Positions 1 to 9,012 of a stretch of DNA of 64,000 bases are shown piece after piece. Source of the stretch: Aquabacter spiritensis. Its GTDB lineage: Bacteria > Pseudomonadota > Alphaproteobacteria > Rhizobiales > Xanthobacteraceae. The stretch spans positions 1-64,000 of the forward strand of contig NZ_SMAI01000013.1 in NCBI RefSeq assembly GCF_004346185.1, written 5' to 3'. Within the stretch, counting starts at the first letter, position 1. Every line of letters begins with the position of its first letter. Made by a program: the position numbers and the translations under genes. Under the pieces are notes generated by a model. It had not been told where the DNA came from, did not search any database, and saw only the letters and a program-made list of their open reading frames with translations.

Positions 1-61
1 CTTTGACCTGTCGCTCTTACCGGGAGGTCCTTCCCGCACCCGCTGCCGTCCCCCTCCCTGA

Positions 62-112
62 CTCTCCCCAGCCCCCTCCCTCACCCTCCCCCGCAAGCGG
101 GAGAGGGGATCC
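62..112 (-). repeat. REP-like palindromic element, copy A
   Basis: A C-rich run leads into a hairpin with a CCTCCCCCGC arm, an AA loop and a GCGGGAGAGG arm. Read on the minus strand it matches the element at 260-307 over about 40 bases: a CCCTCTCCCGC arm, a GCGGGGGAGGG arm, then a G-rich tail ending in GGGGGCTGG. Elements of this form are scattered between genes in many alphaproteobacterial genomes; that membership is from memory, the inverted match is seen directly. Confidence 0.65.
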
Positions 113-259
113 GGACGGTGCCGGCCGCGCGCGGCCGCGCGCGCCATGACGGGTGGCTGACACGGTCTGTTCTCTACGGAAACAAAGGCGCGCCGCGAAC
201 AGCGCGCACCTCTCCAGACAGCCTTTTCTCTGCACACGCCACGCGCCCGCTTGCGCACC

Positions 260-307
260 GGGCTCCCTCTCCCGCGTGCGGGGGAGGGCTGGGGAGGGGG
301 CTGGCCC
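260..307 (+). repeat. REP-like palindromic element, copy B
   Basis: Same element as at 62-112 but on the opposite strand. It has a CCCTCTCCCGC arm, a GT loop, a GCGGGGGAGGG arm and then a G-rich tail. The two copies face each other across about 150 bases, the arrangement expected of a REP doublet (REPIN/BIME-like unit). Confidence 0.65.
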
Positions 308-453
308 AGGTCTCCGCGCTTCACCGAAAGACGCATCCGGGGTCGCCCCGACACCCGCACCGATCCCATCACGCATTCGTGATATAGGAATATTATCCGC
401 CACCCCTCCAACCTCGCCCATCCTTGCGCAGGCGCACGGATGGCGAGGGGACC

Positions 454-1287
454 ATGCAGAGACACGCGGACCAGTGGAGCACCACCCAAGAGCTTCTGCG
501 GATGAGGTCCGACCTCGCCGCCATGCGCTTCATGCTCAAGCTGATGGCCTTTGCCCGGCGGCAGGCGAAATTCGACCCGAACCAGCCGCGCGTCCCGCGT
601 GGGTATGAGACCGGCGGGCAATGGACCGACGGCGACGATGCCGGCGCGCCGACGCGCGACGACGGCGCCGGCTGGCCGCGCGGCGGTCCGGCATCGGACG
701 CGCCCGCCGGCCCCGTCATCATCATCACCCCGCCGCCGGGCATCGGGCACAATCAGGGGCCGCCGCTCGACCCGCTGCTCGACCCGCCGCCCGAGGTGCC
801 GCCCCGGGAGCCGGCGGGAGACAGCCGCAAATATCTTTTGGCGCGGGATGCCGCCCGATGGATCTCCAGGAACTTGAAATATTTCAGAATTCACCCGGCT
901 GCCATTGCTTTTACGGTGCTTCTCGAGGCGACGATCTGGTTTGCCGAACGGTATATTCCCTATATAAATGCTTATCTGGCGGCGCCGAAGACCTTGGACG
1001 CCTTGCGTGCGGACGTCGACGTCCCGGCCCGCGGCACCGACGTCCACCATCTCGTGGAGCGCGCAGCCGGCGCGCGCGAGGGATTTCCGGCGGACCTCGT
1101 GTACGGCAAAGCGAATCTGGTGCGGATTTCGACCTTCAGGCACTGGGAGATCAATGCGTGGTTCGCGCGTCCACAAGATGCGACTGAGGGAAAGACACCG
1201 CGAGAATATCTGAAAGGAAAATCATGGAGTGAACATGTCCGGATTGGTTTGGAGGCCCTCAATGAAATGGGAGTCGTTATAAAATGA
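454..1287 (+). CDS. Putative HNH-like nuclease toxin with proline-rich linker
   Basis: A 277-residue protein. ATG 454 is preferred over TTG 424 because GAGGGG sits just upstream. Order of regions: a charged helical N-terminus ending in a DPNQPRVPRG...GGQWTD motif (about 40-58), a Pro-rich linker with GIGHNQGPPLD (about 85-125), a hydrophobic helix (about 145-170), and a compact C-terminal domain (about 185-277) with DVHHLVERA, NLVRI and HWEINAWF. The paired histidines plus N...H pattern resembles HNH/endonuclease VII-type toxin tips of polymorphic toxins; nuclease activity is inferred, not shown. Its stop overlaps the start of the DUF2019 gene as ATGA, a typical toxin-immunity arrangement. 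No signal peptide is visible, so the export route, if any, is unknown. A frameshifted copy lies at 1757-2329. Confidence 0.6.
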   Translation: MQRHADQWSTTQELLRMRSDLAAMRFMLKLMAFARRQAKFDPNQPRVPRGYETGGQWTDGDDAGAPTRDDGAGWPRGGPASDAPAGPVIIITPPPGIGHNQGPPLDPLLDPPPEVPPREPAGDSRKYLLARDAARWISRNLKYFRIHPAAIAFTVLLEATIWFAERYIPYINAYLAAPKTLDALRADVDVPARGTDVHHLVERAAGAREGFPADLVYGKANLVRISTFRHWEINAWFARPQDATEGKTPREYLKGKSWSEHVRIGLEALNEMGVVIK

Positions 1288-1661
1288 AGGAAAAAGCTCT
1301 AAACGATATGACGGAAGAAGAGATCGTCGATGAATTCACGAGTCTGGCGGTGCGGCAGAAGGAAGCGTCGGAGAAAGACAGATTCTCGATTTACAACAAG
1401 CTGTACGCGCGTGTCGTAGAGTTGGGGCGGGAGTTGAAGAGCAGGCCGGGTGATCGGAGGCGCGATCTTCTGCCCTTGCTTGCGCATGACAACGTTCAGG
1501 TCCGCTTTATGGCCGCGAGAGAAGTCCTGGCCGTGGCGCCGGAGGCAGCGTGCCGGACGCTGCAGGAGATCAAGGACAGCAACTGGTTCCCATTCGCGGC
1601 GGACGCCGGCACGACGCTCTCCGCCTTCAAATCGGGGGTCTTTCCCCGCCCCGATCCGTGA
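1284..1661 (+). CDS. DUF2019 protein, probable immunity partner of the toxin
   Basis: A 125-residue protein starting in a 4-base ATGA overlap with the toxin stop, so translation is probably coupled. It begins with an acidic MTEEEIVDEF-type helix, continues with alternating helices (KYNKLY-like, RRDLLPLL, QVRFMAA) and ends with a short PEAACRTL...F segment. This matches the DUF2019 family, a small HEAT-like helical fold frequently encoded after HNH-type toxins in Rhizobiales and thought to act as immunity protein; the role is inferred from position. A diverged paralogue is encoded at 2326-2700. Cytoplasmic by appearance. Confidence 0.65.
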   Translation: MKEKALNDMTEEEIVDEFTSLAVRQKEASEKDRFSIYNKLYARVVELGRELKSRPGDRRRDLLPLLAHDNVQVRFMAAREVLAVAPEAACRTLQEIKDSNWFPFAADAGTTLSAFKSGVFPRPDP

Positions 1662-1709
1662 GGCCCACCGAGCGTCCGGAAGAGGCCCGATAGGACCGTG
1701 GCCGTAACT

Positions 1710-1731
1710 CCCCCGCCTTCAGGCGAGGGGG
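1710..1731. repeat. GC hairpin between the two toxin-immunity units
   Basis: An arm CCCCCGCC, loop TTCA and arm GGCG-A-GGGGG form a stable stem with one bulged base. It lies exactly between the end of unit 1 (1661) and the start of homology of unit 2 (about 1757). It is related in style, not clearly in sequence, to the REP elements at 62-307 and could also act as a weak terminator, although no T-run follows. Confidence 0.45.
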
Positions 1732-1756
1732 CGGGGACGATGGTCCCAAGCCCGCC

Positions 1757-2329
1757 GGCGGCACCCGTCATCATCATCACCCCGCCGCCGCCGGACGTTG
1801 GGCACAATCAGGGGCCGCCGCTCGACCCGCCGCCCGAGGTTCCGTCCCGGGAGCCGGCGGGAGACGGCGCAAATATCATCTGGCGCGGGATGCCGCCCGA
1901 TGGATCTCAATGAACTTGAAATATTTTAGAATCTACCCGGCGGCCATTGCTTTACCGGTGCTTCTCGAGGCGACGATCTGGTTTGCCGAACGGTATAGTC
2001 CCTCTATAAATGCTTATCTGGCGGCGCCGAAGACCTTGGACGCCTTGCGTGCGGACGTCGACGTCCCGGCCCGCGGCACCGACGTCCACCATCTCGTGGA
2101 GCGCGCAGCCGGCGCGCGCGAGGGATTTCCGGCGGACCTCGTGTACGGCAAAGCAAATCTGGTGCGGATTTCGACCTTCAAGCACTGGGAGATCAATGCG
2201 TGGTTCGCACGTAAAAATCAGAAGACGGAAGATGTCACGCCTCGTGAATACCTCAAGGGTAAGCCATTTAGGGAGCATGTCCGGATCGGAATCGAAGCGC
2301 TTAAGGATACAGGAGTGATCGCGCCATGA
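1757..2329 (+). pseudogene. Second toxin copy, N-terminally truncated and frameshifted
   Basis: This copy starts at the PVIIITPPP linker, lacks the first 90 or so residues of the 454-1287 toxin, and has lost one base near 1865-1869 (GAGACGGCGC against GAGACAGCCGC in copy 1). The linker frame therefore stops at 1913, while the toxin frame is open from ATG 1910 to 2329 (139 residues). The C-terminal domain keeps DVHHLVERA and HWEINAWF and is almost identical to copy 1 at the DNA level from about 1960 to 2210, then diverges. It may be a silent donor cassette, or the 139-residue piece may be made from ATG 1910, although no good ribosome-binding site is seen. It overlaps its immunity gene as ATGA. 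Confidence 0.65.
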
Positions 2330-2700
2330 AGAAAAATAAAACATTGTCAGAAATGACGGAAGAAGAGCTTGTTGGTGAGTTCACAAATGCGTCTATTGCG
2401 CAGAAGGAGGCATCTGAGAAAGATAAATTTTCAAAATATAATAAATTATTTGATCGAATTGTAGAAATAAGAAATGAACGAAAAATTCGGCCCGGTGACC
2501 GGCGGCGGGATTTGTTGCCGTTATTGACGCATGACAACATTCAGGTCCGGCTCATGGCAGCGATAGAAACGCTGGCCGTGGCGCCCGATGCGGCCTGCCG
2601 CACGTTAAAGGAAATAAAGGACAGCAACTGGTTTCCGTTCGCAATGGATGCCAGTTCGACACTCTCCTGGTTCGAGTCGGGAAGGTTCCGGCCCGAATAG
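2326..2700 (+). CDS. DUF2019 protein, second immunity paralogue
   Basis: A 124-residue paralogue of the protein at 1284-1661 with the same layout (MTEEELVGEF, RRDLLPLL, QVRLMAA, PDAACRTL). Many positions differ, far more than in the adjoining toxin cores. The first half is conspicuously AT-rich (2340-2480), unlike the surrounding chromosome, which suggests recent import or a different donor. The start is the ATG inside the ATGA overlap with the truncated toxin. An intact immunity gene next to a damaged toxin gene is a known end state of such modules; function is inferred. Confidence 0.6.
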   Translation: MKKNKTLSEMTEEELVGEFTNASIAQKEASEKDKFSKYNKLFDRIVEIRNERKIRPGDRRRDLLPLLTHDNIQVRLMAAIETLAVAPDAACRTLKEIKDSNWFPFAMDASSTLSWFESGRFRPE

Positions 2701-2742
2701 CGGGCGGGGGGACGCTCCAGGTCCCTTCCCGCGTGCAGTGCT

Positions 2743-2765
2743 GCTCCTCCGTTTGCGGGGAGAGC
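2743..2765. repeat. Hairpin after the second toxin-immunity unit
   Basis: Arms GCTCCTCCG and CGGGG-A-GAGC around a TTTG loop, nine pairs with one bulge and one wobble. It sits 43 bases past the DUF2019 stop, between it and the convergent eno gene. No T-run follows on either strand, so I cannot call it a terminator. Confidence 0.35.
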
Positions 2766-2833
2766 AAGAAAATGTTCGGCGCAGGCCACACGGCCTGGCT
2801 TGGGGGCCCGGCCGCATGGCGTGGTGCGAGCGA

Positions 2834-4306
<1,473 letters not shown>

Positions 4307-4308
4307 TC

Positions 4309-4761
4309 ATGACCGAAGAGACGCTTCAGCTCGGGCGGCAGGTGGCGCTGCCGGCCAGTCCCGAGGCGGCGGTGCTGGAGAGCGTGCCGAACCCGCATTC
4401 CGACACTTTCTATGTCGCGCGCTTCACCTGCCCGGAATTCACCTCGCTCTGCCCGGTGACCGGCCAGCCGGACTTCGCGCATCTGGTGATCGATTACGTG
4501 CCCCATCGCCGGCTGGTCGAATCGAAGTCGCTGAAACTGTTCCTCGCCGCCTATCGCAATCACGGCGCGTTCCATGAGGACTGCACCATCGACATCGCCA
4601 AGCGGCTGGTGGGCCTGGTGGCGCCGCATTATCTGCGGATCGCCGGCTATTGGGCGCCGCGCGGCGGCATTCCGATCGACGTCTTCTGGCAGACCGGCAC
4701 TCTGCCGGCCGGCGTCTGGCTGCCCGAGCCCGGCGTCTCGCCCTATCGCATGCGCGGCTGA
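4309..4761 (+). CDS. queF: NADPH-dependent preQ0 reductase
   Basis: A 150-residue QueF of the small (type I) class. It reduces the nitrile of 7-cyano-7-deazaguanine (preQ0) to the aminomethyl group of preQ1 in queuosine tRNA-modification biosynthesis. The catalytic Cys48 lies in [13 protein letters not shown] with Asp55 seven residues on, followed by the ESKSLKL nucleotide-binding motif (71-77) and [12 protein letters not shown] chose ATG 4309 because GAGGAGAAGG lies just upstream; the frame is open back to 4255. No preQ1 riboswitch-like structure is evident upstream. It is followed after 12 bases by the DUF1835 gene. Confidence 0.95.
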   Translation: MTEETLQLGRQVALPASPEAAVLESVPNPHSDTFYVARFTCPEFTSLCPVTGQPDFAHLVIDYVPHRRLVESKSLKLFLAAYRNHGAFHEDCTIDIAKRLVGLVAPHYLRIAGYWAPRGGIPIDVFWQTGTLPAGVWLPEPGVSPYRMRG

Positions 4762-4773
4762 CGGGAGGCCGGC

Positions 4774-5781
4774 ATGGCGCGTCTCCTCGTCACCAACGGC
4801 GATTGCGCCGCCGCCGCCCTCCGCGCCGTCGGCGTCCCGGGCCGGCTGCTGCCTTGGCGCGACGGGCTGCATGACGGGCCGGTGCCGGCCGACGACCGGC
4901 TCGACATGGTGTCGGACGCGCGGGCAGGCTTCCTCGCCGCGGCGATGGGCCTCGCCTTCGACGCGGTGCGCGCGGATTTCGCGGTACGCGACGGGGTGAT
5001 CGAGGCGCACATCGCCTATGACACGGTCGAATTGTGGTTCGAGCACGATCTCTACGACCAGCTCCAATTGATCCAGCTCCTCGCTTTCTTCGCCAGCGAA
5101 CCGGACCGGCGCGGCCTGTTCCTGGTCCAAGCGGACACCTATCTCGGGCCGATGGCGCCTGACGCGATCGCCGGGCTGGCACCGGCGGCCGCGCCGGTGC
5201 GCGCGATCCAGCTCGAGGCCGGCCGCGCCGCCTGGGCGGCCTTCACCGCCGCCACGCCCGAGGCGCTCGCGGCCTTTGCCGCGCGGCCGGTTCCCGGCCT
5301 TCCCCATCTCGCGCCCGCCCTGCGCCGTGCGCTCGCCGAGCTGCCGGCACCGGGCAACGGCCTCTCTTTGACCCAGGCGCGCGCCATGGCGGCGCTCGCG
5401 GCGGGGCCGTCTTCGGCGGCACGCCTGTTCGCCGCCGTGTCGGTGCAGGAAGCGGCGCGGTTTCTCGGCGACCTCTCTTTCTTTCTGCAGCTCGACGACC
5501 TCGCCTTCGCGCCGACGCCGCTCATTTCGGGCCTGCCGCATCCCGTGCACGACTGTCCCGCCTTCACCCCCGCCGCGCCGCCGACCCCGGCGGAAGCCGC
5601 CTACCGCGCCTATGCCGAGGCGCCGCTGGCCTTGACCGCAGCCGGTCGGGCGGCCTTGTCGGGATCGTTCGACCATGCCGCCGAGAATGCCGTCACGCGC
5701 TGGCTGGGCGGCACCCATTTGCGGCCCGGCGCCCTGTGGCGCTACGACCGCGACCGCGCGCGCCTCGTTGCGCCGGATTGA
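4774..5781 (+). CDS. DUF1835 domain protein
   Basis: A 335-residue soluble protein of unknown function. The N-terminus has the DUF1835 pattern: VTNGDCAA, PWRDGLHDGPVP, then a conserved VELWFEHDLYDQLQL (about 86-100). A C-terminal half, Ala-rich and helical, continues to RWLGGTHL. DUF1835 proteins are found in many bacteria and no activity is established. It starts 12 bases after queF on the same strand with a GGGAGGC ribosome-binding site, so it is probably co-transcribed; the pairing does not by itself imply a queuosine role. Confidence 0.75.
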   Translation: MARLLVTNGDCAAAALRAVGVPGRLLPWRDGLHDGPVPADDRLDMVSDARAGFLAAAMGLAFDAVRADFAVRDGVIEAHIAYDTVELWFEHDLYDQLQLIQLLAFFASEPDRRGLFLVQADTYLGPMAPDAIAGLAPAAAPVRAIQLEAGRAAWAAFTAATPEALAAFAARPVPGLPHLAPALRRALAELPAPGNGLSLTQARAMAALAAGPSSAARLFAAVSVQEAARFLGDLSFFLQLDDLAFAPTPLISGLPHPVHDCPAFTPAAPPTPAEAAYRAYAEAPLALTAAGRAALSGSFDHAAENAVTRWLGGTHLRPGALWRYDRDRARLVAPD

Positions 5782-5928
5782 GCGCGACGCCGGCTCGGGA
5801 GAGTTCCGGATGGCGGACGCGCCAGCTCCGTGCGATCAAGACGCGGCAATCCGGGGGCGGGGCGAACCGGAAGCGCCGCCGTGCGTTGAGCATGGCAGGC
5901 GCGCGGCGTCTCGGCGCAGGAGGCACGA

Positions 5929-6801
5929 ATGAAGTGGGAGGATTTCCGCCCGAGCGGCAATGTCGAGGACCGGCGCGGGATGCGCATGCCCGGTGGCGCA
6001 GGCGGCGTCGGCATCGGCACTTTGGTCGTGGTCGGTCTGGTCGGCTGGGCGCTCGGCATCAACCCGCTCGTCCTCCTCTCGGGTCTGGACGCGATCCAGG
6101 GCGGCGGCAGCCCCACGCAGCAGAGCGCGCAGCCGCAGGGCCGGCACGGCGCGCCGACCGACGAGCTCGGCCGCTTCGCGGACCGGGTGCTCGCCCAGAC
6201 CGAGGAGGTCTGGACCGGCCTGTTCCGCGCCCAGGGGCGGACCTATCAGGAACCGACCATGGTGCTGTTTTCCGGCGCCACCCGCTCGGCCTGTGGCGGC
6301 GCCTCCTCGGCCATGGGGCCGTTTTATTGCCCGCTCGACAAGAAGGTCTATCTCGATCTCGGCTTCTTCCAGGAGATGAAGACCCGCTTCAAGGCGCCGG
6401 GCGACTTCGCCGCCGCTTATGTGATCGCCCACGAGGTCGGGCACCATGTCCAGAACATCACCGGCATCCTGCCCAAGGTGCAGGAGGCGCAGCGCACCGC
6501 GCGCAGCCGCGCCGAGGCGAACGCGCTTTCGGTGCGCACCGAACTGATGGCCGATTGCCTCGCCGGCGTCTGGGCGCATCATGCCAATGCGCGGTTCCGC
6601 ATCCTGGAGCCGGGCGACGTCGAAGAGGCGCTCAATGCGGCGAGCGCGATCGGCGACGACAAGCTGCAGGAGCGCGCCCAGGGCCGCGTGGTGCCGGATT
6701 CCTTCACCCACGGCACGTCGGAACAGCGCGTGACCTGGTTCACACGGGGCCTGAAATCCGGCTCCATGCAGCAATGCAACGCCTTGCAGGGAGCCATCTG
6801 A
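5929..6801 (+). CDS. ypfJ: YpfJ-family neutral zinc metallopeptidase
   Basis: A 290-residue membrane-anchored putative protease. It opens with the family start MKWEDFRPSGNVEDRRG, then has one transmembrane helix (about 25-50), a linker, and the catalytic domain with the zinc motif HEVGHH at 168-173 and a downstream TELMADC glutamate. CGGASSAMGPFYCP (122-135) and the LDLGFF segment are also typical. Annotated relatives are often called KPN_02809 family or neutral zinc metallopeptidase; substrate unknown. The stop overlaps the moaB start (TGATG), implying translational coupling. Confidence 0.88.
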   Translation: MKWEDFRPSGNVEDRRGMRMPGGAGGVGIGTLVVVGLVGWALGINPLVLLSGLDAIQGGGSPTQQSAQPQGRHGAPTDELGRFADRVLAQTEEVWTGLFRAQGRTYQEPTMVLFSGATRSACGGASSAMGPFYCPLDKKVYLDLGFFQEMKTRFKAPGDFAAAYVIAHEVGHHVQNITGILPKVQEAQRTARSRAEANALSVRTELMADCLAGVWAHHANARFRILEPGDVEEALNAASAIGDDKLQERAQGRVVPDSFTHGTSEQRVTWFTRGLKSGSMQQCNALQGAI

Positions 6802-7364
6802 TGTCCGGCCTCGACATGACCCGTCCGTTCGTCGCGCTCAGGATCGCGGTGCTCACCGTGTCCGACAGCCGCGACCTTGCGAGCGACCGCTCCGGCGCGC
6901 TGCTCGCCGAGCGGATCGTCGCGGCCGGCCATGACCTGGCGGCGCGCGAGATCGTGCCCGACGAGGTGGCGCAGATCCAGGACGTGGTGAAGGCCTGGAT
7001 CGCCGATCCCGCAATCGACGCGGTGATCACCACCGGCGGCACCGGCTTCACCGGCCGCGACGTGACGCCCGAGGCGGTCGAGCCGCTGTTCGAAAAGCGC
7101 ATGGAGGGCTTTTCGACCGTCTTTCACATGGTGTCGTTCGGCAAGATCGGCACCTCGACCCTGCAGAGCCGCGCGACCGCGGGCGTGGCGAACGCGACCT
7201 ATGTCTTCTGCCTGCCGGGCTCGCCGGGCGCGTGCCGCGACGGCTGGGACGAGATCCTCGCCAATCAGCTCGACATGCGCCACCGCCCGTGCAATTTCGT
7301 CGAGATCCTGCCGCGCCTCGACGAACACCTGAAGCGCGCCAAGGCGCAGGGCGCCGGCCTCTGA
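6801..7364 (+). CDS. moaB: Molybdenum cofactor biosynthesis protein B
   Basis: A 187-residue MoaB/MogA-fold protein. In the molybdenum cofactor pathway this family adenylylates molybdopterin before molybdate insertion. Signatures: IAVLTVSDSRD near the start, the substrate loop TTGGTGFTGRDVTPEA, FEKRMEGFSTVFH, and the NATYVFCLPGSPGACRDGWDEIL segment near the end. The start is ATG 6801, one base into the TGATG junction with the metallopeptidase gene. The reading frame is open far upstream but that part is a shadow of the peptidase gene. It converges with the GH75-like gene 34 bases away. Confidence 0.93.
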   Translation: MSGLDMTRPFVALRIAVLTVSDSRDLASDRSGALLAERIVAAGHDLAAREIVPDEVAQIQDVVKAWIADPAIDAVITTGGTGFTGRDVTPEAVEPLFEKRMEGFSTVFHMVSFGKIGTSTLQSRATAGVANATYVFCLPGSPGACRDGWDEILANQLDMRHRPCNFVEILPRLDEHLKRAKAQGAGL

Positions 7365-7398
7365 GCGCGCGCCGGCGCCCCTTCGGCGGCGATCCGGC

Positions 7399-8091
7399 TC
7401 AGCCGACATAATGGACCGGCCAGCCCCCGGCCTCGTCCAATAGCGCGCGGGCGGCTTCGGAAATCTCTGCCGCCGAGCGGGGCCATGTGCGGAAGGCCTT
7501 ACCGGCGCGCGGAAAGACGATGTATTCGAACTCGCCCTTGGGGGCGCCCTTGCCGGTGCGGGGATTCGGCGATGTGCCGCCGAGCGCGGTCGCGAGCCTC
7601 AGCGACATTTCCCCGAGCGGCGCCTTGGGCGGTCCGATATCGGCGATGATCGCCGCCGTCTCCATCGCGCCGTCGCTGCGGCGGGCGAGGGCCAGATTGC
7701 CGACATAGCCGGTGCCGGCCTGCGCATAGAAGGCGCCGGGCAGGACGATGTAGGGGATCGTTTCCGAATCCACGTATTTCAGCGGGTCTGTCTCCTCCCG
7801 GTCCGGATCGTGGAGCGAGGTCTTGCTGATGAAATAGCCGGCATAAGGGCCACCCTCGCGCACCAGCGGCCGCGCGGGATCGGCCGGGTCCGTCACCAGG
7901 ACGCCGCGCCAGCCTTTGTGGGGATAGCCCGCATTGGCGAGATCATCGAGGCCGGTATTGTCGGGGTGATAGGCCCGCGGCGTGCCGTCGGCATCCAGCG
8001 AGACGTAGGACGTCTTGTAGCTGTAGGCCTTGCGGCTTTCGTCCCGGAAGATGTCGGTGCCTTGATAGGTCTGCCAATAGGAAAACACCAT
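7399..8091 (-). CDS. GH75 chitosanase-like protein
   Basis: A 230-residue protein resembling the chitosanase fold of glycoside hydrolase family 75. The N-terminal part has SLDADGTPRAYHPDNTGLDD (31-50); the core has YVDSETIPYIVLPG (107-119), GYVGNLAL and then the presumed catalytic pair Asp151 in ADIGP and Glu161 in LGEMS, matching the Asp/Glu spacing of the family. No signal peptide, membrane helix or lipobox is visible, so either it is cytosolic or exported by a route I cannot see. It starts 75 bases after the stop of the lipoprotein gene on the same strand and may be the last gene of that operon. Chitosanase activity is not assured; many bacterial members are uncharacterised. Confidence 0.68.
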   Translation of the reverse strand: MVFSYWQTYQGTDIFRDESRKAYSYKTSYVSLDADGTPRAYHPDNTGLDDLANAGYPHKGWRGVLVTDPADPARPLVREGGPYAGYFISKTSLHDPDREETDPLKYVDSETIPYIVLPGAFYAQAGTGYVGNLALARRSDGAMETAAIIADIGPPKAPLGEMSLRLATALGGTSPNPRTGKGAPKGEFEYIVFPRAGKAFRTWPRSAAEISEAARALLDEAGGWPVHYVG

Positions 8092-8166
8092 GATGACCCC
8101 CTCGCTTCCTGCGGCGCCGGACCAGAGTGCAGACGGGCGCCGGACGTCTGATGGGCGGTTGCGGCC

Positions 8167-9012
8167 TTAACAGCGTTCGGAGGACAGGAACGGTTTGAAG
8201 CTCGCCAGGGCCGGTTTCAGCGCGGCCCGCGCCGCCTCGGCCTGTGGCTTCAGCGCGGGGACGCGGGCGGCAATGCCGGCCAGCCGCGTGTCGATATTGT
8301 CGATGCGGCAGCCGGCCGCCCGGACATGCCGGCCGAGGGCGTCGCGCGCCTCCGGCGCAAGGCCCCGATAGGGTCCAGCACCGCCATTGATCGCCTGCCA
8401 GTGCACCACGATGGACGGAGCGAGCGCGGCGATGGCGCCGAGCTTCTGCTCCACGGCGGCGACATAGAGCCTGTCCTGCTCCACCTGGGCGAGGTCCGGG
8501 GGGTGGTCGCGGAGCGCAGCGCGGATCGCGTCGCTGGCGATGATGTCGGGTGCGAGAAGAAGGATCGCGCAGTCGCGCGGCGCGCCCTCCGGCGGCGACA
8601 GGCCGGCGCAGGCCCGGGTCCCGAGTTCGGCGGCCTCCAGCGCCAACGCGTCGGCGCGGCCCTCGGCATGGAAGGATGCCGACACGACGAGGCGGGACAG
8701 GCTGACCTTGGTGACGCCCGTGCTGGTGCGCGCCAGCGTCAGAGCGTCCTGTGCGACGGCCACGAAGCCGTCGGTGAGGTCGTCGGTTTGTTCGCGCCGC
8801 GCGTCCGGCTTGAGGCCGGACCCCTGGATCGTCTGTTCGCGCGCCACGAGGGCCTGGTAGGTGCCGTGCAGCTCGGACTGGGACAGGCTGGCGCAGCCGC
8901 CGAGGGTGAGAAGGAGGAGGAGGAGGGCGCCCGCGCGGGGGAGCCCGCCACCGGCAGTGCGGCTTCCGGCAACGCGGCTTCCGGCACCGCGGCTTCCGGC
9001 ACCGTGGCTCAT
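8167..9012 (-). CDS. Putative lipoprotein of unknown function
   Basis: A 281-residue protein with a Gly/Ser/Arg repeat at the extreme N-terminus, then a hydrophobic stretch of leucines ending in the lipobox LGGC, so it is probably lipid-anchored. The rest is Ala-rich and predicted helical, with a few cysteines (for example PRDCAI, AAGCRID, C-terminal SERC). I do not recognise the family. ATG 9012 overlaps the stop of the upstream 617-residue gene as ATGA. The signal is preceded by about 25 residues, so the true start could be further in. Part of the unknown cassette 7399-11594. Confidence 0.65.
   Translation of the reverse strand: MSHGAGSRGAGSRVAGSRTAGGGLPRAGALLLLLLTLGGCASLSQSELHGTYQALVAREQTIQGSGLKPDARREQTDDLTDGFVAVAQDALTLARTSTGVTKVSLSRLVVSASFHAEGRADALALEAAELGTRACAGLSPPEGAPRDCAILLLAPDIIASDAIRAALRDHPPDLAQVEQDRLYVAAVEQKLGAIAALAPSIVVHWQAINGGAGPYRGLAPEARDALGRHVRAAGCRIDNIDTRLAGIAARVPALKPQAEAARAALKPALASFKPFLSSERC
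8953..9012 (-). repeat. Four tandem 15-base units at the lipoprotein start
   Basis: Units of the form GGCAVYGYGGCTYCC repeat four times at 8953, 8968, 8983 and 8998; the last unit contains the start codon. They encode the repeated GSR(G/V/T)AG peptide. Because 15 is a multiple of three, copy-number change would not shift the frame but would change the spacing between the start codon and the signal peptide. Confidence 0.75.

Larger units (their letters stand above)
1..453. other. Gene-poor left edge with two inverted REP-like elements
   Basis: I see no convincing gene here. Open frames on both strands translate to Arg/Pro/Ala-rich low-complexity text typical of chance frames in GC-rich DNA. 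The stretch is dominated by two related C- and G-rich hairpin elements in opposite orientation (62-112 and 260-307). The last 60 bases carry the start region of the toxin gene, with a GAGGGG ribosome-binding-like site just before ATG 454. Confidence 0.6.

Noticed and set aside
62-307. Repeats at the left edge as a CRISPR array
   Set aside because: Only two copies, in opposite orientation, self-palindromic, with no regular spacers and no cas genes nearby.
17-421. Minus-strand open frame of 134 codons at the left edge
   Set aside because: Arg/Gly/Pro-rich with no motif; it crosses the two REP-like elements and has no ribosome-binding site.
5736-6800. Upstream extension of the moaB frame
   Set aside because: Arg-rich, and it reads through the metallopeptidase gene in another frame; MoaB proper starts at 6801.
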